Assembly: GCF_020921035.1 (NCBI RefSeq)
Contig: NC_063150.1
Location: 8,556,001-8,620,000 of the forward strand
Origin: Rhodamnia argentea
Taxonomy: Eukaryota > Streptophyta > Magnoliopsida > Myrtales > Myrtaceae
Direction: 5' to 3'
Length of the DNA stretch: 64,000 nt
Position numbers and translations under genes: made by a program. Below the pieces are notes generated by a model. It did no database searches, was not told the origin of the DNA, and was given only the letters and a program-made list of their open reading frames with translations. Shown piece by piece: positions 45,800-57,497 of the stretch. Numbering within the stretch: position 1 is the stretch's first letter; the number at the start of each line of letters is the position of its first letter.

Positions 45800-46250
45800 A
45801 GAACTAATCACGAGAAAGGGAGTTACGAATTGATAGAAGCGGGGACTAGGGTTGCTACAGCGGGGGGAGCACAAGGAGGCTCTGCAATGTCGGCGGGGAC
45901 CGGTTGCATGCTGCGAGCGAGAGGAAAGAGAGATACAAAGAGGGAGGCTAAGCACCAAGGTTAGAAGAAAGAGAAAGAAATGTTGGCTTAGGGTTTCCCT
46001 CTTTTCCGACACAGAAAGTCTCTTTGTTCGGCATCAGCACCCTACAGTTTCTTATTTATCTCGCGGGAAAAATGACATGTGAAAAAATTAAAAACGAAAT
46101 AAATATTCACACCAATATAAGTTTGTCAGATCAATAAAAAGAAGACATGAGACATACAATTTTTAAGGGCGATTGAATCGTCTTATAAGTACACAAAATA
46201 CTGAGGTCTGTAAAGCATCGACTTTTGTGGGGAAAATTACTAAAACAAAG
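45800..46250 (-). other. Relic of the SURF6 promoter/leader region
   Basis: The order of features matches 29600-30380: GGCGGGGACTAGGGTTG-type block, GAGCGAGAGG, GGAGGCTAAGCACCAAG, TTAGGGTTTCCCTC, then TTTCTTATTTAT and the GAGACATACAATTTTTAAG stretch. No SURF6 coding sequence lies to its left, so the promoter-like DNA is an orphan. Confidence 0.6.
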
Positions 46251-46725
46251 TCCTAACAATTATTATAGTCGTGTCAACTTAGAAGAGATTTTTTACCGGT
46301 TTCTATAATATAAAATGATATAAATACACATTATAGTTCTGGAAGTTCACTAATTAGGGTTTAGGCCCCGAGATTTGTTGCCAGTTTCTGCTGCTTTAAC
46401 TCAGTATTTGTCATCGTATCTTGGGATATCCCTGTCTCTCCGGGATGAGAGCTCAGACACGGTGTCCGTCCTAAGTTTTTTCCATTGAGCTTTATGTCGG
46501 CCCATGTCATGACATGGGCCATTTACCTCTAGCCAATGTCCTCTTGACACATGGCGAAACACGCGTAATTGCAACTAAAGAGCTACAGTAAAATTCTTTC
46601 TGATGACATGTGGAGTGAATAAACTTGTTCAGCAGCAAATGAAGCTGAAAAGGTCAACAAAAAAAAAAAAAAAAACAAGCTTTAACGAAAGTCCACATAA
46701 AAGTTCACGAGTTTTAATTTATTTC

Positions 46726-47917
46726 TTCATGTCGAAATATAAATATACAAATAATGCATAGATTGCATGAAATGACAATTAAGGAATACGACCCTAGAAA
46801 AAGAAATTTCACTGTTCCGAAATAAAAGAATTTGCAAAGACATCTTCTAGTTTAATTTTCTGTTAATGCGTCTTTTTTTTTTAAGTTTAGAATTTCAAGC
46901 AACATTTTGACATATTCATGGAATTTTCTGCACTAATTTTGAAAAAGAGAGAGAATAAACTCATATAAAAAGTAGATTTACCAGCCTATGCACGTACAGA
47001 ACGACAATACATGGGTAAATCAATAGTAGGGGCAAGTCAAGCTCTCATAATGTAATTTCTGCTTCTTTCCTTACATTAAAGAAACTGGTCAAAAGTCGAA
47101 AAACCATTTTTCAGTACAGACAATCTTTCGCAGGTTATACAATTTCGGGGATGGTATGAAACTGTTTGAGTGAAAATTACATTGCATTGAATAATATAGT
47201 GCTCTTTTTGTTGAGTGATAGAACTTCAAGTTTTCTCTGGCACCCTTTCTTGTAATATCACAATTAGAAAATAATAGATATCGATAAGGTTAATACCGTA
47301 AAAAAATCTTAAACTAAACTTTTGTGACACCGATACCCACGACATTTTTCTATCATGAAAATACTAAATTGCACCCACTGTGATATCAATACCTCAAACT
47401 TTTTTTTTATGCCACTAAAACAACCAAACTTGTAGCAGCATGAGAAAAGTATGCTCTACCTACGAAAAAAATCCAAAACTTTGCCAATTGTTATAGCACT
47501 ATCCAAAGTTTTTCTTTGTATCCTCAATATTCCTAAACTTCCTAAATTTATACCAGTGTGACAAAAATACTCTCTGTCCCAATTTCGTCCGATGCAACTG
47601 TTAAAAATCTGGCGGAAGGTTACTTTAGGTCACTTTACAAGTGTGGAAGCGGAATTGAGGCAAAATGTACTTTTCTTTTTGGTCTAAGCAAAAGGTACTT
47701 TCACTGGTACAAATTTGGGGCATTGGTGATGTGAACAAAAGGTTTGAAGGTCCCAGTGTGCAAAATTTAGGATTTTGATGATAGATTGAGAATATTTTAT
47801 CATACTGATATAAGTTTGGTATATTGACACTATATATATATAGGTCTCACAATAGACAAAATTTAGGACTTAGGATGGTCAACATAGGGTGCTTTTGTCG
47901 AACTAGTGCAAGTTTGG
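46726..47917. other. Insert present in copy B only, AT-rich, no gene
   Basis: Copy A passes directly from the TTTTAATTTA at about 30985 to the GGCGGTTCTTTGAGAC at 30987-31003, whereas copy B has 1.2 kb between the equivalents. The right half (47280-47900) is made of 'CTAAACTT / AAGTTTGG' steps in opposite directions, as in a decayed inverted-repeat transposon. Ends not resolved. Confidence 0.4.
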
Positions 47918-48237
47918 CGGTTCTTTGAGACAAAATTCTTTTGGCTATTGGTGTTACAATTGCCATAATTTGGATTTTTTTGGTGATATTTGTCCAAAGC
48001 AACATACCAAGCATGCCTTCAATTATTTCATTTCTATCAGAACTTTCAATTAATTTTGATCGAACACTTTTTCGAAAAAATTGAAAAATGAAAATAGGAA
48101 ATTACTTTTCACAAACCAAATTGGCTCTCCAATGTTCTCAATTCGTTCAGACCGAACCATATCCGTTTCCCATAACGGAATTCATGCTAAGAAACTATTG
48201 TGAGGTTGTACTAGGTGTGTTTGGTAACGGGAAAATT

Positions 48238-48667
48238 GTCAAAAAATTCCTAAACATTTTGTACTTTTGCCAATTTAATCATAAACCTTTTAAGTTTGCG
48301 GAATCAATTCTAAAATTTTTCATTTTTTGCCAATTAAGTCCTATTAGCAAGAAATCGTTGACAGTAGACGCTGGATGTCTTACGTAGTATCACCGGCACC
48401 GACGTGAATAATTATTAATAATATTTTAATATTTTTTGGATTTTTTATTTTTATTGTTTTATTTTCTTTTTTTCCTCTGGCCATCACCCTCAACCTTCGT
48501 AGGCGTTGAGGAAGAAAAATAAAAAAATTAAAAGAAAACTATTATTAAAAATTGTTCACGTTAGCAATTTCCGGCCAATAGGACTAAGTTTGTAAAAGGT
48601 GAAAATGTTTAGGATTGAATGGACAAAAATGTAAAAAAGTTTAGGGCCTTTTTTGACAAATTTTCCG
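48238..48667. mobile_element. Family X transposon in copy B, perfect 8-bp target duplication
   Basis: Ends are CGGGAAAATTGTC on the left and GACAAATTTTCCG on the right, 430 bases overall. The 8-mer TTTGGTAA flanks it exactly (48230-48237 and 48668-48675). Arms share the family's 'TTTAATCATAAACCTTTTAA / AATTAAGTCCTATTAG' steps. Same insertion site as 31339-31919 in copy A. Confidence 0.8.
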
Positions 48668-49316
48668 TTTGGTAACACGTGTTTGAAAACTACAGTATCG
48701 GGAAGGTAGGTGGAGCTTCTTTTTAGAGTTTTTGTGGGGTATCATAATTGGATGGGAGCTTGCTGGAAAAAAATATACATAAGAACTTTTGATTTGATCT
48801 TGTATGAAACATTCATGGATACACTAATCTCTTTTCATAAACAAAAAGGAATTTTTTTTCCTTGATGTTTGGTTATTAGCTTAGTGATTAGTAAAGATGG
48901 CGAATATTGAAGAGCCCGGCCCCAATTAGGCTAGCCTGACCCTCATTACATCTCTAGAACATAAACATTGTACAAACCTAGAGTGGTTTTTGCAAATATT
49001 CCTGATCAAAAGCATTGAAAGAGTGCCTTCTCATGCCCGAAATTGGCGAGATGAAAGTACGGACGTCACCACGCATTTGACATTGATTAAGTTTGCGATT
49101 GAACCCCACTTTTGAAATTTCTTTTTCTATTGCGATTTCTGTACATGAACTCAGGGAATTTTTCGCCATAGGAATCACGACTAAGGAAATTCCCGACGTT
49201 ACAGAATTTATGAGTTGGTCGCCATGGATTTCCTCATCGCTCTTGCATTTGATCCTCTCCTCCGTTTTCCTCCCCTCAAATGTTTCTCCCCCTAATCTTT
49301 GGATCTGGTTCAGCTC

Positions 49317-50851
49317 TTATATAACCTCTAAAGCAGCATAGTAGGCTATCAGCAGCGGAAGGGATGCCAATGTGCCAAACACCACCCTGCAATCATAGAC
49401 AAGTGCAGATGCTTCTTCAGACCAGTGAAAGTCAGGTCTTGGCGAACATCATGAATGGAACTAGTTTGAAGTAATTCAGACCACTTACGCAGTGCTAAGA
49501 ACGCTCGCATGTAAGCCGTACTCTTTTGCGAAGATGAAAGTCGTGATCGCCTGAGGCAGCGCCGCCTGCAGAACGGGGAAAGGGCAAATTGATCTTCTGG
49601 ATCCATAGAAGTTAACCACAAGTGACAGAAACTTAAGCAGTACTAGTTTACGTTGGCGGGTTTGCAATATGAGCTATCGATTGCTCGAGTTTATAAACTG
49701 GAATGAAATTTGATAGCATCTTGTGGTCGAATATTGGCAATGGACTTTAGTTTTGTTACCTGTATGATAGCGATCCTGAGAACATCGCCACGCAGCCCCA
49801 TGACAAGGGAGCTCACGGTCATTAGAGCTGGCCCAGCGACGAACCTCAAGACCATTCCCAGAATTGTCATCTTCATGCCACAAGCTATCACCTTTCTCTG
49901 CATTGCGATGAATATACCTGCACATATATCAGATGATAGCAAATATGAAATCCTACTCTTGTCAATGGAGTTCATATTAACTCTTTACTTACCAATGTTG
50001 AACATAGCAGTTCCTAACCCAGCTCTTGATAGAATCTCTATCGATTCTTTGACGATGCCTGGCAATTTCACTTTGAACCTTACAAAAGAAATAGTTATGT
50101 GAGTCGACGGATGTTCAGCGACAATCTGACATTGCTCGGCTAAAGCAAAAGGTGTCTCTCGAATTGCAAACCTGTGCGCTATTACCGCCCAAGCGACGCC
50201 CACAACACAAGCGTAGATGTTGGGATTCAAAGCCAGTTTCAGACCCACAATTTTCATGGTGGTGCACAATCTTGGCCTTGTGTTATTGGTCTCCAGAGCC
50301 TCGGTCGTTCCCTCAATATCTTTGTCGGTCGGCGCCGGATCATCAGTCGTCGCTCTCCTTGGAGAGATGTCCATCCCCATTTTCCGACACTCGAGAAAAC
50401 ACAACAGAAGCGGAAACCACAGGATGGCCTGCACAACCGATAATTGAACCACAAGATCCACGCCCACCTGACCGTACATCGATCTCAGTATCGGTATCCC
50501 GACGACCAGGAGATTGGTCAAGGTGAGCAAGGAAAAGGTGGTGATGCACCAGCTATGGTCCACTCTGCTGCTGCATTTGGCGCATAGGACGAGCATCAGG
50601 ACGGCAAGGAACTTCGAGATGGCATCTGCCGCCAAGATGGAGTAATTCATCTTGAAGAGATTGGCGTGCGCAGCAGTGAACTCGAAGCCGAACAGAGGGA
50701 TGATGAAGTAGCAGACCATGCGGTTTATGCCGTCGCACTGCTCGGCTGTGAACATGCGCCACCACCTCACTGATCCGTACCCGAGCATCAGGGCGAAGTA
50801 CAGGGGCACCATGGCCGCGAACACCTTGTATATATCTTCCAATTCGATCAT
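49317..50851 (-). CDS. PIN5: Short PIN auxin carrier, PIN5-like, five exons
   Basis: Short PINs (PIN5, PIN8) lie mainly in the ER membrane and move auxin between cytosol and ER lumen, tuning auxin levels. Exons: 50851-50172, 50078-49993, 49917-49760, 49565-49489, 49386-49317; 1071 bases, 356 residues, close to Arabidopsis PIN5 (351). The N-terminal bundle begins MIELEDIYKVFAAMVPLYFA with YGSVRWWRMFTAEQCDGINR. The central hydrophilic loop is short (about residues 150-195, with two Asp/Glu/Thr clusters), the mark of the ER-type PINs. The C-terminal half has LALNPNIYACVVG, LSRAGLGTAMFNIG, KVIACGMKMTILGM and AALPQAITTFIFAKEYGLH. Splice phases (2, 1, 0, 2) match the PIN family pattern. Intron 1 is 93 bases, in frame and stop-free, so a 387-residue product is possible if it is kept. 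Intact; its partner in copy A is truncated. Confidence 0.93.
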
Positions 50852-50937
50852 GGTTCTTCTGTATAGAGAACTTAGCTGATAATTCTAGCAGCTAATTTGG
50901 ACTCACATCTGGGGTGCTCAGTTTAGTTTTGCAAGAC

Positions 50938-50945
50938 TATTTATA
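50938..50945 (-). promoter_or_regulatory. TATA box of the PIN5-like gene
   Basis: The minus strand reads CCTATAAATAGTC here, about 90 bases upstream of the ATG, giving a leader of about 60 bases. Copy A has lost this promoter along with exon 1. Confidence 0.6.
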
Positions 50946-51539
50946 GGAAGAGGGGGGCTTCTATGGCAATCGGTGAGGTGACTTCACCAGCACACTGCAC
51001 CACAACGTGAGGTCTTTCAACTGGTCAAAAGTCTCGAACTTGTTCATTTACAACAAATTTACTTCAAACTAATATTTTAACCATAAAAACCTTCAAAATG
51101 GTGCACCCACAACAAATTTACCTTCAGTTAACTTCTATTAAATTTGTTTAATACCACAAAAAACCCCAAACTAATACACTTACGATATACGGAGGGTAAA
51201 AACCCCAAACTAGTACATCCGTCAACTACCACGTGTCATCAAACTTAGCAATTTGATTGTAAAATTTAACAAAAGCTAACGGCGGGTAAATTTATCACAT
51301 GTGTAGCATTTTGAGATTTTGATAGTCAAAAAATTAATTTGGGGTAAATTTATCACATGTGTAACGTGTTTTAAAGTTTTTGCAGTATTAACCGTCTTTT
51401 CTATAACATAATTGCAATTGGGCTATTTTTTATTTGGAGAGAGAGAGAGAGGAGTGGCTCTATCGCTCTGGCAGGGACTGCGCTCTCCTGGCCGGCCACC
51501 ATCAAGGATGTTAATGAAACCCTATCGTATGGTAAGTGG

Positions 51540-52215
51540 GAAATTTTTTCAAAAATTGTAAATTTATTATACTTTTGTTAATTCAGCCCAAAATCTTTTA
51601 ATTATTCTAATTAAGTCCTAAACATTTTCACATTTTGTCAATTGAGTCTATCAAATTAATTTTGGCCAAAAAACGCTGACATGGACGCCAACTATCTTAC
51701 GTAGCATGACCGGTACTGATGTATATAATTTCAATAAATATTTGCAAATTTTTCTTGAATATATTTATTTATCTATTTATTTTTTTCTTCTTACAACTGT
51801 GGCCGGCTAGGGGTGAGGGTTATCCGGGCGAGGGACATGATGCCCTCGCCGGCCAACGAGTGAGGGTGGCGGCCCTCGCCCGGATCCGGGCAAGGGCCCG
51901 ATGCCATCACTCGAGGATGGTGACAGTTGGCCAGCAACTTCATCAGCCGGAATTGTTTAAAAAAAAAGAATATAGAAAAAAAGAAAATAAAAAGTCAAAC
52001 AAATATTAAAATATTAAATATAATTAAATTTTTTATATCAGCGTTAGTCGTGCCACGTAGGATCACCAATGTTAATGTCGGTCAAAATTAGACAAATGTA
52101 TTCAATTGGAAAAATGTGAAAATATCTAGGACTCAATTGACACAATTAAAATGTTTATGATTGAATTTGTAAAAGTGCAATAAGTTAAGACTTTTTGGAT
52201 AAGTTTCTGGAATAT
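51540..52215. mobile_element. Family X transposon, partner of 38569-39549
   Basis: Arms (about 51545-51655 and 52085-52205) are inverted repeats of the family type; the core (51800-51950) is GC-rich with CCCTCGCCGGCCAACG. It lacks the long GGAACCGG array of its copy-A partner, so the two have diverged since the duplication. Confidence 0.65.
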
Positions 52216-52309
52216 TTTACCACAAATACGAATCATTTATCTAATGGGAGACGTATTTACAAAGTAGCTTTTGATAAAAATAGTGGGAAACTTGATTAGC
52301 AAATTAAAA

Positions 52310-52987
52310 GGGCAAAAGTACAGCAGGAGTGCCAATATTTATGTATGTCATTCACTTTGGTGTCAATTTTTTTTTAGATCACTTAAGTGCCAAATCGGAG
52401 AAAAAACGATTACTAAAATGCCAATTTCGGCCAAAAATGATTATTTAAGTGCTAATTCCGACCAAACAGTTTACATGGCGTTTTTTTATTAATTTTTTAA
52501 TACCACGTGTCAATTTTTTTTTAACAAAATCAACCCATGTGGCGTCCACGTGTACTGTTCAACTTAAAAATAGTTAATTTATTTAAAAAATTAAAATTAA
52601 ACAAAAAAATAGCCTAAAAAAAAAAAGGAAGCATGAGTTTGCAGAGACGAGGGCCGTGAGACCTCGCCGCGGCCACCCTCACCTGGTAATGGTCGACAAG
52701 GGGTGGGGTCAACTATCGCCCACCCCTAGCTGCTGCAAATGACCTCTTTATTTTTTTTATATTATTTTTTTAATGTTTTTAACTTTTGGTTTTTTTTTTT
52801 TAGTTTCGACTTGGAAGTTCCGGTGAGCACGTGGATGCCATGTAGGATTTCCGGTAAAGCTCACCAGAGTTGGCACTAAAATAACAGTTTTTCAAAAAAA
52901 TTGACACTTACGTGATTAAAAAAAAAAATACTGGCACTAAAGTGATCGTCGTACACAAATATTGACACTCTCGTTGTACTTTTGCCG
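52310..52987. mobile_element. Family W inverted-repeat transposon with perfect 8-bp target duplication
   Basis: Ends: GGGCAAAAGTACAGCAGGAG on the left; the right end reverse-complements to CGGCAAAAGTACAACGAGAG. Arms of about 120 bases, GC-rich core at 52640-52740 (GAGGGCCGTGAGACCTCGCC). The 8-mer AATTAAAA flanks it at 52302-52309 and 52988-52995. Copy A (about 39640-39660) shows the uninterrupted site, so this insertion followed the duplication. Layout suggests a hAT-type non-autonomous element. Confidence 0.85.
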
Positions 52988-54198
52988 AATTAAAAGTAAA
53001 AAACTGTACGGTCAAGACTGATCTCATTTTTTTTTTGAAGGCTCGAGATCTAACCCTATGATTAGGTAAGTACATTATGAAAATCCCCGATATGGGAGAA
53101 CGTGATGAAGAGCCATTTTAGGGTATACTTCTTGGTGCTGGATTGGATGCTATGTTCATCGAATTGTTCCTTTTGTATGTGCATCGAGTTCTCCGGTTTC
53201 ATTCCCTCCCAACGATAGAAAATGGTGCTTTTGATTTGCCTTCTCATGATGGAGCGATCAAATCAAGAACCGTCCGGACAAGACCAAATCGACCGATTGG
53301 GTCTGATTCTTAGGGGCTTCGGTTTGGTTCCCGATTTCATAAAATTGGAACCGTTTACGGTCGATCCGTTCCCGGTTCCAGAGGGGAACGGGACTGCCTA
53401 GGCCCGACCGACTAATGTGTTTTTTTTTAAAATAAAATTTTCTAAATATAAACCTAAATCTAAACTTAAGATGTTTAGTATGAATTTCAGGTTTAGTGAT
53501 AACCTGATGCAATTAACGAGAGGTGATCCGCTGAATATGTCATTAATGAGAAAAATTTATTGACAAATCACCAAAAAAAAAAAAATGCAATCAATCCAAA
53601 GATTGGACCGCTCGGGATCCGAACCGGTGTGAACCCAAGACCATCCTGTCCGGTTTGCGGCGCTTGAAACTGGAAATCGAGAATCGAGAATCGATCACTC
53701 CTATTATAGTTTCTTCGCGCCCAATCTGGAACGGGATAAATTACTGAATCCGTTCTATCTTATTCTCGTGAATTCGGTTCGCGACACGCGAAATGGCTGG
53801 TCATTAATGTGTAGGGGCCTTAGAGGGAGGTCGGAATCTCGCCCCAAAATGTCCATTGTGTGCTTCCTAATGATTCAACCTCAGCATTATTCTTTGTTGG
53901 AGAATGATTCGACCTTAATGGCGGGCATAGAAAAAGTAGATGAACTTTGCATTTGTATCAAATTCCGTCGTGTCTGTTTTGCGCATTAATGAATAATAAT
54001 ATATTGCTTTCATCGAAAGTCTACGGTGAATAGATCGCCACTTGGCCGTAGGATCGATAAGCTCATAAATCGATTACGTCTTTGATTCAGAACGCTATGA
54101 CATCCTCGTTTTAACGTTGTTTTCCTTTTACCGGTCAAGTTTACATGCTTTGTTTACATTTTTATTGGCATTCTTATTCATATTTACTGTACGCACAC

Positions 54199-54691
54199 AG
54201 AGGGAAAATTTTCCAAGGAGTCCCAAACCTATTGTACGACGGGCAATTCAATTCTAAATCTTTCAATTATGCTAATTTAATCCTAAATCTATCACATGTG
54301 ACAAATTAATTTTAAACTTTTTAACCATGGTCAATCTAGTTATAAACCTTTCTCGCAAGCTCAGGTGTAGGCGCCTCTCGCCCGAGGCGGGCGATGAATT
54401 GCAGAGGTAAAGAAAGAAAAGAAAAAGCAAAAAAGAAAAGGAAAGAAAAGAAAAAGGGAATTAAAAAAGTACAAAAATTATTCATATCGGTGCCAACTGT
54501 CTTGACTAGATCGCTACGTCAGTAATTTTTTGCCAAAATTGACTGAAAGGACTAAATTGGCAAATCGTTAAAATGTTTAGGACTAAATTACAAATTATTA
54601 AAATGTTTTGAACTAAACAGGCACAATTGATAGGTTTAGGGCTCAATTGTCCACATGTGCAACACGTTTATGACTTTTTGAATAATTTCCT
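54199..54691. mobile_element. Family X transposon, partner of 42477-43125
   Basis: Ends AGAGGGAAAATTTTCC and (right) AATAATTTCCT, arms of family type, core with GCCTCTCGCCCGAGGCGGGC. Flanks ACGCACAC (54191-54198) and CCGCACAC (54692-54699) are an 8-bp duplication with one change. Confidence 0.7.
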
Positions 54692-55599
54692 CCGCACACG
54701 TAAGTATATGTCTTATTGGAATCCAAAAAATTCGTAAGGGCATACATCGTGGTTGCTAACGTCTAATCGTGCTTTCAATCGATTCGCGATGATATGAATT
54801 GGCGATTTTCAAACAGGAAGATGTCTCTTCATCCCAATTTCTCTGCATCGAGAAGTTATGTCCAAGTTGACATGAAATAGCTTTGGCCTATGGGGGAAAA
54901 GGGTAGAAGCGTCAGCAAACTGCTCAAAGCTCAAGAGAATCTACGGCAGCAATTTGAATTCTTATGCGAACAAATTACGGAAGTTAATTATCAGGAAAGA
55001 AATTCTCAAGTTGTATTAACCTATACAGTAAGTTGATGTAAAAAAAAAAATGTACAAAACGACCTTTCAACTCAATGTAATTAAGATGAAAATATCTTCT
55101 CAGAATGACTTTCAATGCTACTTCGACGTTTTAAGAATACGAGGTCTCACGTCGATTTTAATTTGGCACAACCTCTTCGGGTGGCAAAAGGACTTAACAG
55201 TGTCGTAATTTTCATATGACACTGATTTTGGCGATATAACTTTTCAATTAACCACTTAAGCGTCCTAACTTAAAAAAAAAAAAAAAAAGGTTCGCTCGAA
55301 TGATGCTAGTGACGTCATGGGCGAAAGAAAAACATAGTGTAGTAGAGAATTGAAAAAAAAAAAAAAATTTGTCCTTCGGGACCATGATCCCGGGCTTAAC
55401 TCACTTCGGACTTCTCCCCTTCGAAAAGAAGACATTTGAATATGTTTCTACTAAAATAGATTCGCGAGGGATTCCTCGGAGTTATGTTGCTGGAGTTACT
55501 CAAGAGAAAAACTTTTCAACAATTTTTGGCACCTAAGTCATTGAACTAGAATTTATGATATCATAATTAACGCCGTACAAAAATTATGTCAAGAATTTA

Positions 55600-57340
55600 C
55601 TGTCTTTTTCCCCTCTTTGGCACATTGGTCACCAGGGAGTTGCTTCTCAGTCTGCAAAACCCTATGTGGATTATCTAATTACTTCACGAATCTAGGAGTT
55701 ATAAGTCAATATGGCTCATAAAATCAAATTAGGTGTGCCACCTTGAGGTAAAAAAGATAATATAAACATAAAAATTCGACAATTAAGATAAGTAGTGGCT
55801 CAAACGCGCCCAACTCGGATTTACTAAGATAGAGTCTCCTTTGCCATTGTGCTAATTATGGGTTACCACTAAGTGGGATTGCTCAGCACCTTTGATGGAG
55901 TCATTTAACCATACTAACATCATTTGTCCTTTTCACTTGTTGGTATCAAATCTCCTTTACTAATAAACTGGACCTCATCAAATCTTTTGCTTTCAGACAT
56001 TGGTACCTCTCACTAAATGATTGACTAATTGAAATTAGAATCCAGTGAAGGTAAGATTATGAATGTAACCTAAGTTTAGTGACCCAACTAATGTGAATTA
56101 CCCTAAATTTGCATGCTAAAGTACTGTTCCTTAGTCATTTGACCCCCACTCACGGCATTTTCTATTGTTTATTGATGTCAAAATTTTCCTTAATCGATCA
56201 ACAGACCCTTTTCACTTTTTATTTTTCCTTGTTTGGATCCATGAAGTTTCAATTACATCAATTTGACCAACTCTCAGAAACTCTAATTACAATGAATCTA
56301 AATTTGGAGCTTAAGAAAAGGGATTCAAAGAATAAAAAAAATGCATATGTGGCCACTTGATATCGTGAAATAATTGAATGTTGTAATACCGTCCACCACC
56401 CTTAGACTACTATATGACCTAAGAATACAAATTGCAATCATACAATGGTATAGACAAATAAGATGTCTGAAGAGATGTGACTCAAACCTCTTTTGAAGTC
56501 ACGTAAACCTTTTGGGAAATCGCTATTGTACTTAAGTAGGTGAAAGTGCTATATTTGTACAACAAGGTTGGTTCGTACACGCTTCAACTCATTTTGACTT
56601 ATATTCATACACAACGAAATTTATTTTTAACACGTGTTGCACAAGAAATATTGTGTAAATTGTTGGATGAACCTGTTGTGAACGTATAACTGCAACACTA
56701 TTTAATGTCATGTGCTATGAATTGGATAAATTTATGATAAATCCATCCAACTCCAACCAGCAAATTGTTATTAATTTCCATATTCTCCTTCGAAGAAGAA
56801 TATTAACCTTTGTTCGAGGTGATTATTCAGATGAATGATGATTTGACTTTGCTTTGAAAACATCTAAAAGCCTCTCAAATTTGGCTTGATAAGATCATAA
56901 CGAGGACCGTGTTGAATAGTTCCACAATGGTCATTGCGTAAAACTTATTGAATATCTAAAATAATATATTGCTATGTCACAAGATCAGTTGAAAACCTCA
57001 AACTTTCTCTATTTAGCGATAAAGTTAATAACCTTTGCTCGAGGTAATTAGTGGGATGACCAATCTGATTATGCTTTAAAAACATCTAAAAGCCTCTCGA
57101 ATTCGACAAGATCATAATAGGGACCACAGTGAATGGTTCCACAATGGCCTTTGTGTAAAACTAAATTAATTTCTAAAATAACATATTGCGAGAAAGTTAG
57201 TAAACGTCTAATACTCACTCTACAAAAATCTTGCAAAGAAACAAAAACCAGCTCGACTATCTTGAAATAAACTTCCACATTGGTAAGAAATCCTTTACTC
57301 CCTTAATTGCTCCAACCATTCTTGGCAAGAAGAACTTACG
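55600..57340. other. Intergenic region with a 225-bp direct repeat
   Basis: Right of copy B. Two diverged direct copies start at AACCTTTG[TC]TCGAGGT (56805 and 57030) and run about 165 bases each, sharing AACATCTAAAAGCCTCTC and ATAATAGGGACC/CATAACGAGGACC parts. No gene was recognised. Confidence 0.55.
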
Positions 57341-57351
57341 CTATTCCCATT

Positions 57352-57358
57352 TATAAAA
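57352..57358 (+). promoter_or_regulatory. TATA box of the GT47 gene
   Basis: TATAAAA in a CATTTATAAAAG context. Transcription would start near 57385, leaving a leader of about 370 bases to the ATG at 57754, which contains an upstream open frame. Confidence 0.5.
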
Positions 57359-57497
57359 GAATTTGTTTTGCCCCTTCTCTATAAACTCGAAAAGGACAGA
57401 AGAAAAAAAAAATCAAGAAAAGGAAGAGGAGGAGAAAACCCTTTTTCTCTAAGGATCTCACGCAGTGTCTTCGGTTATCCTCTTCGTTTGAGGGTCG

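Larger units (their letters stand above)
45790..55580 (+). repeat. Segmental duplication, copy B
   Basis: Copy B carries the intact PIN5-like gene and follows copy A in direct orientation after a junction stretch (45508-45790) and the fold-back element. Its left part (45800-46250) resembles the SURF6 promoter area of copy A but no SURF6 coding sequence precedes it. Copy-B-only insertions are about 46726-47917, a 0.29 kb piece near 48932-49219, and the transposon 52310-52987. See copy A for block pairs. Confidence 0.85.
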
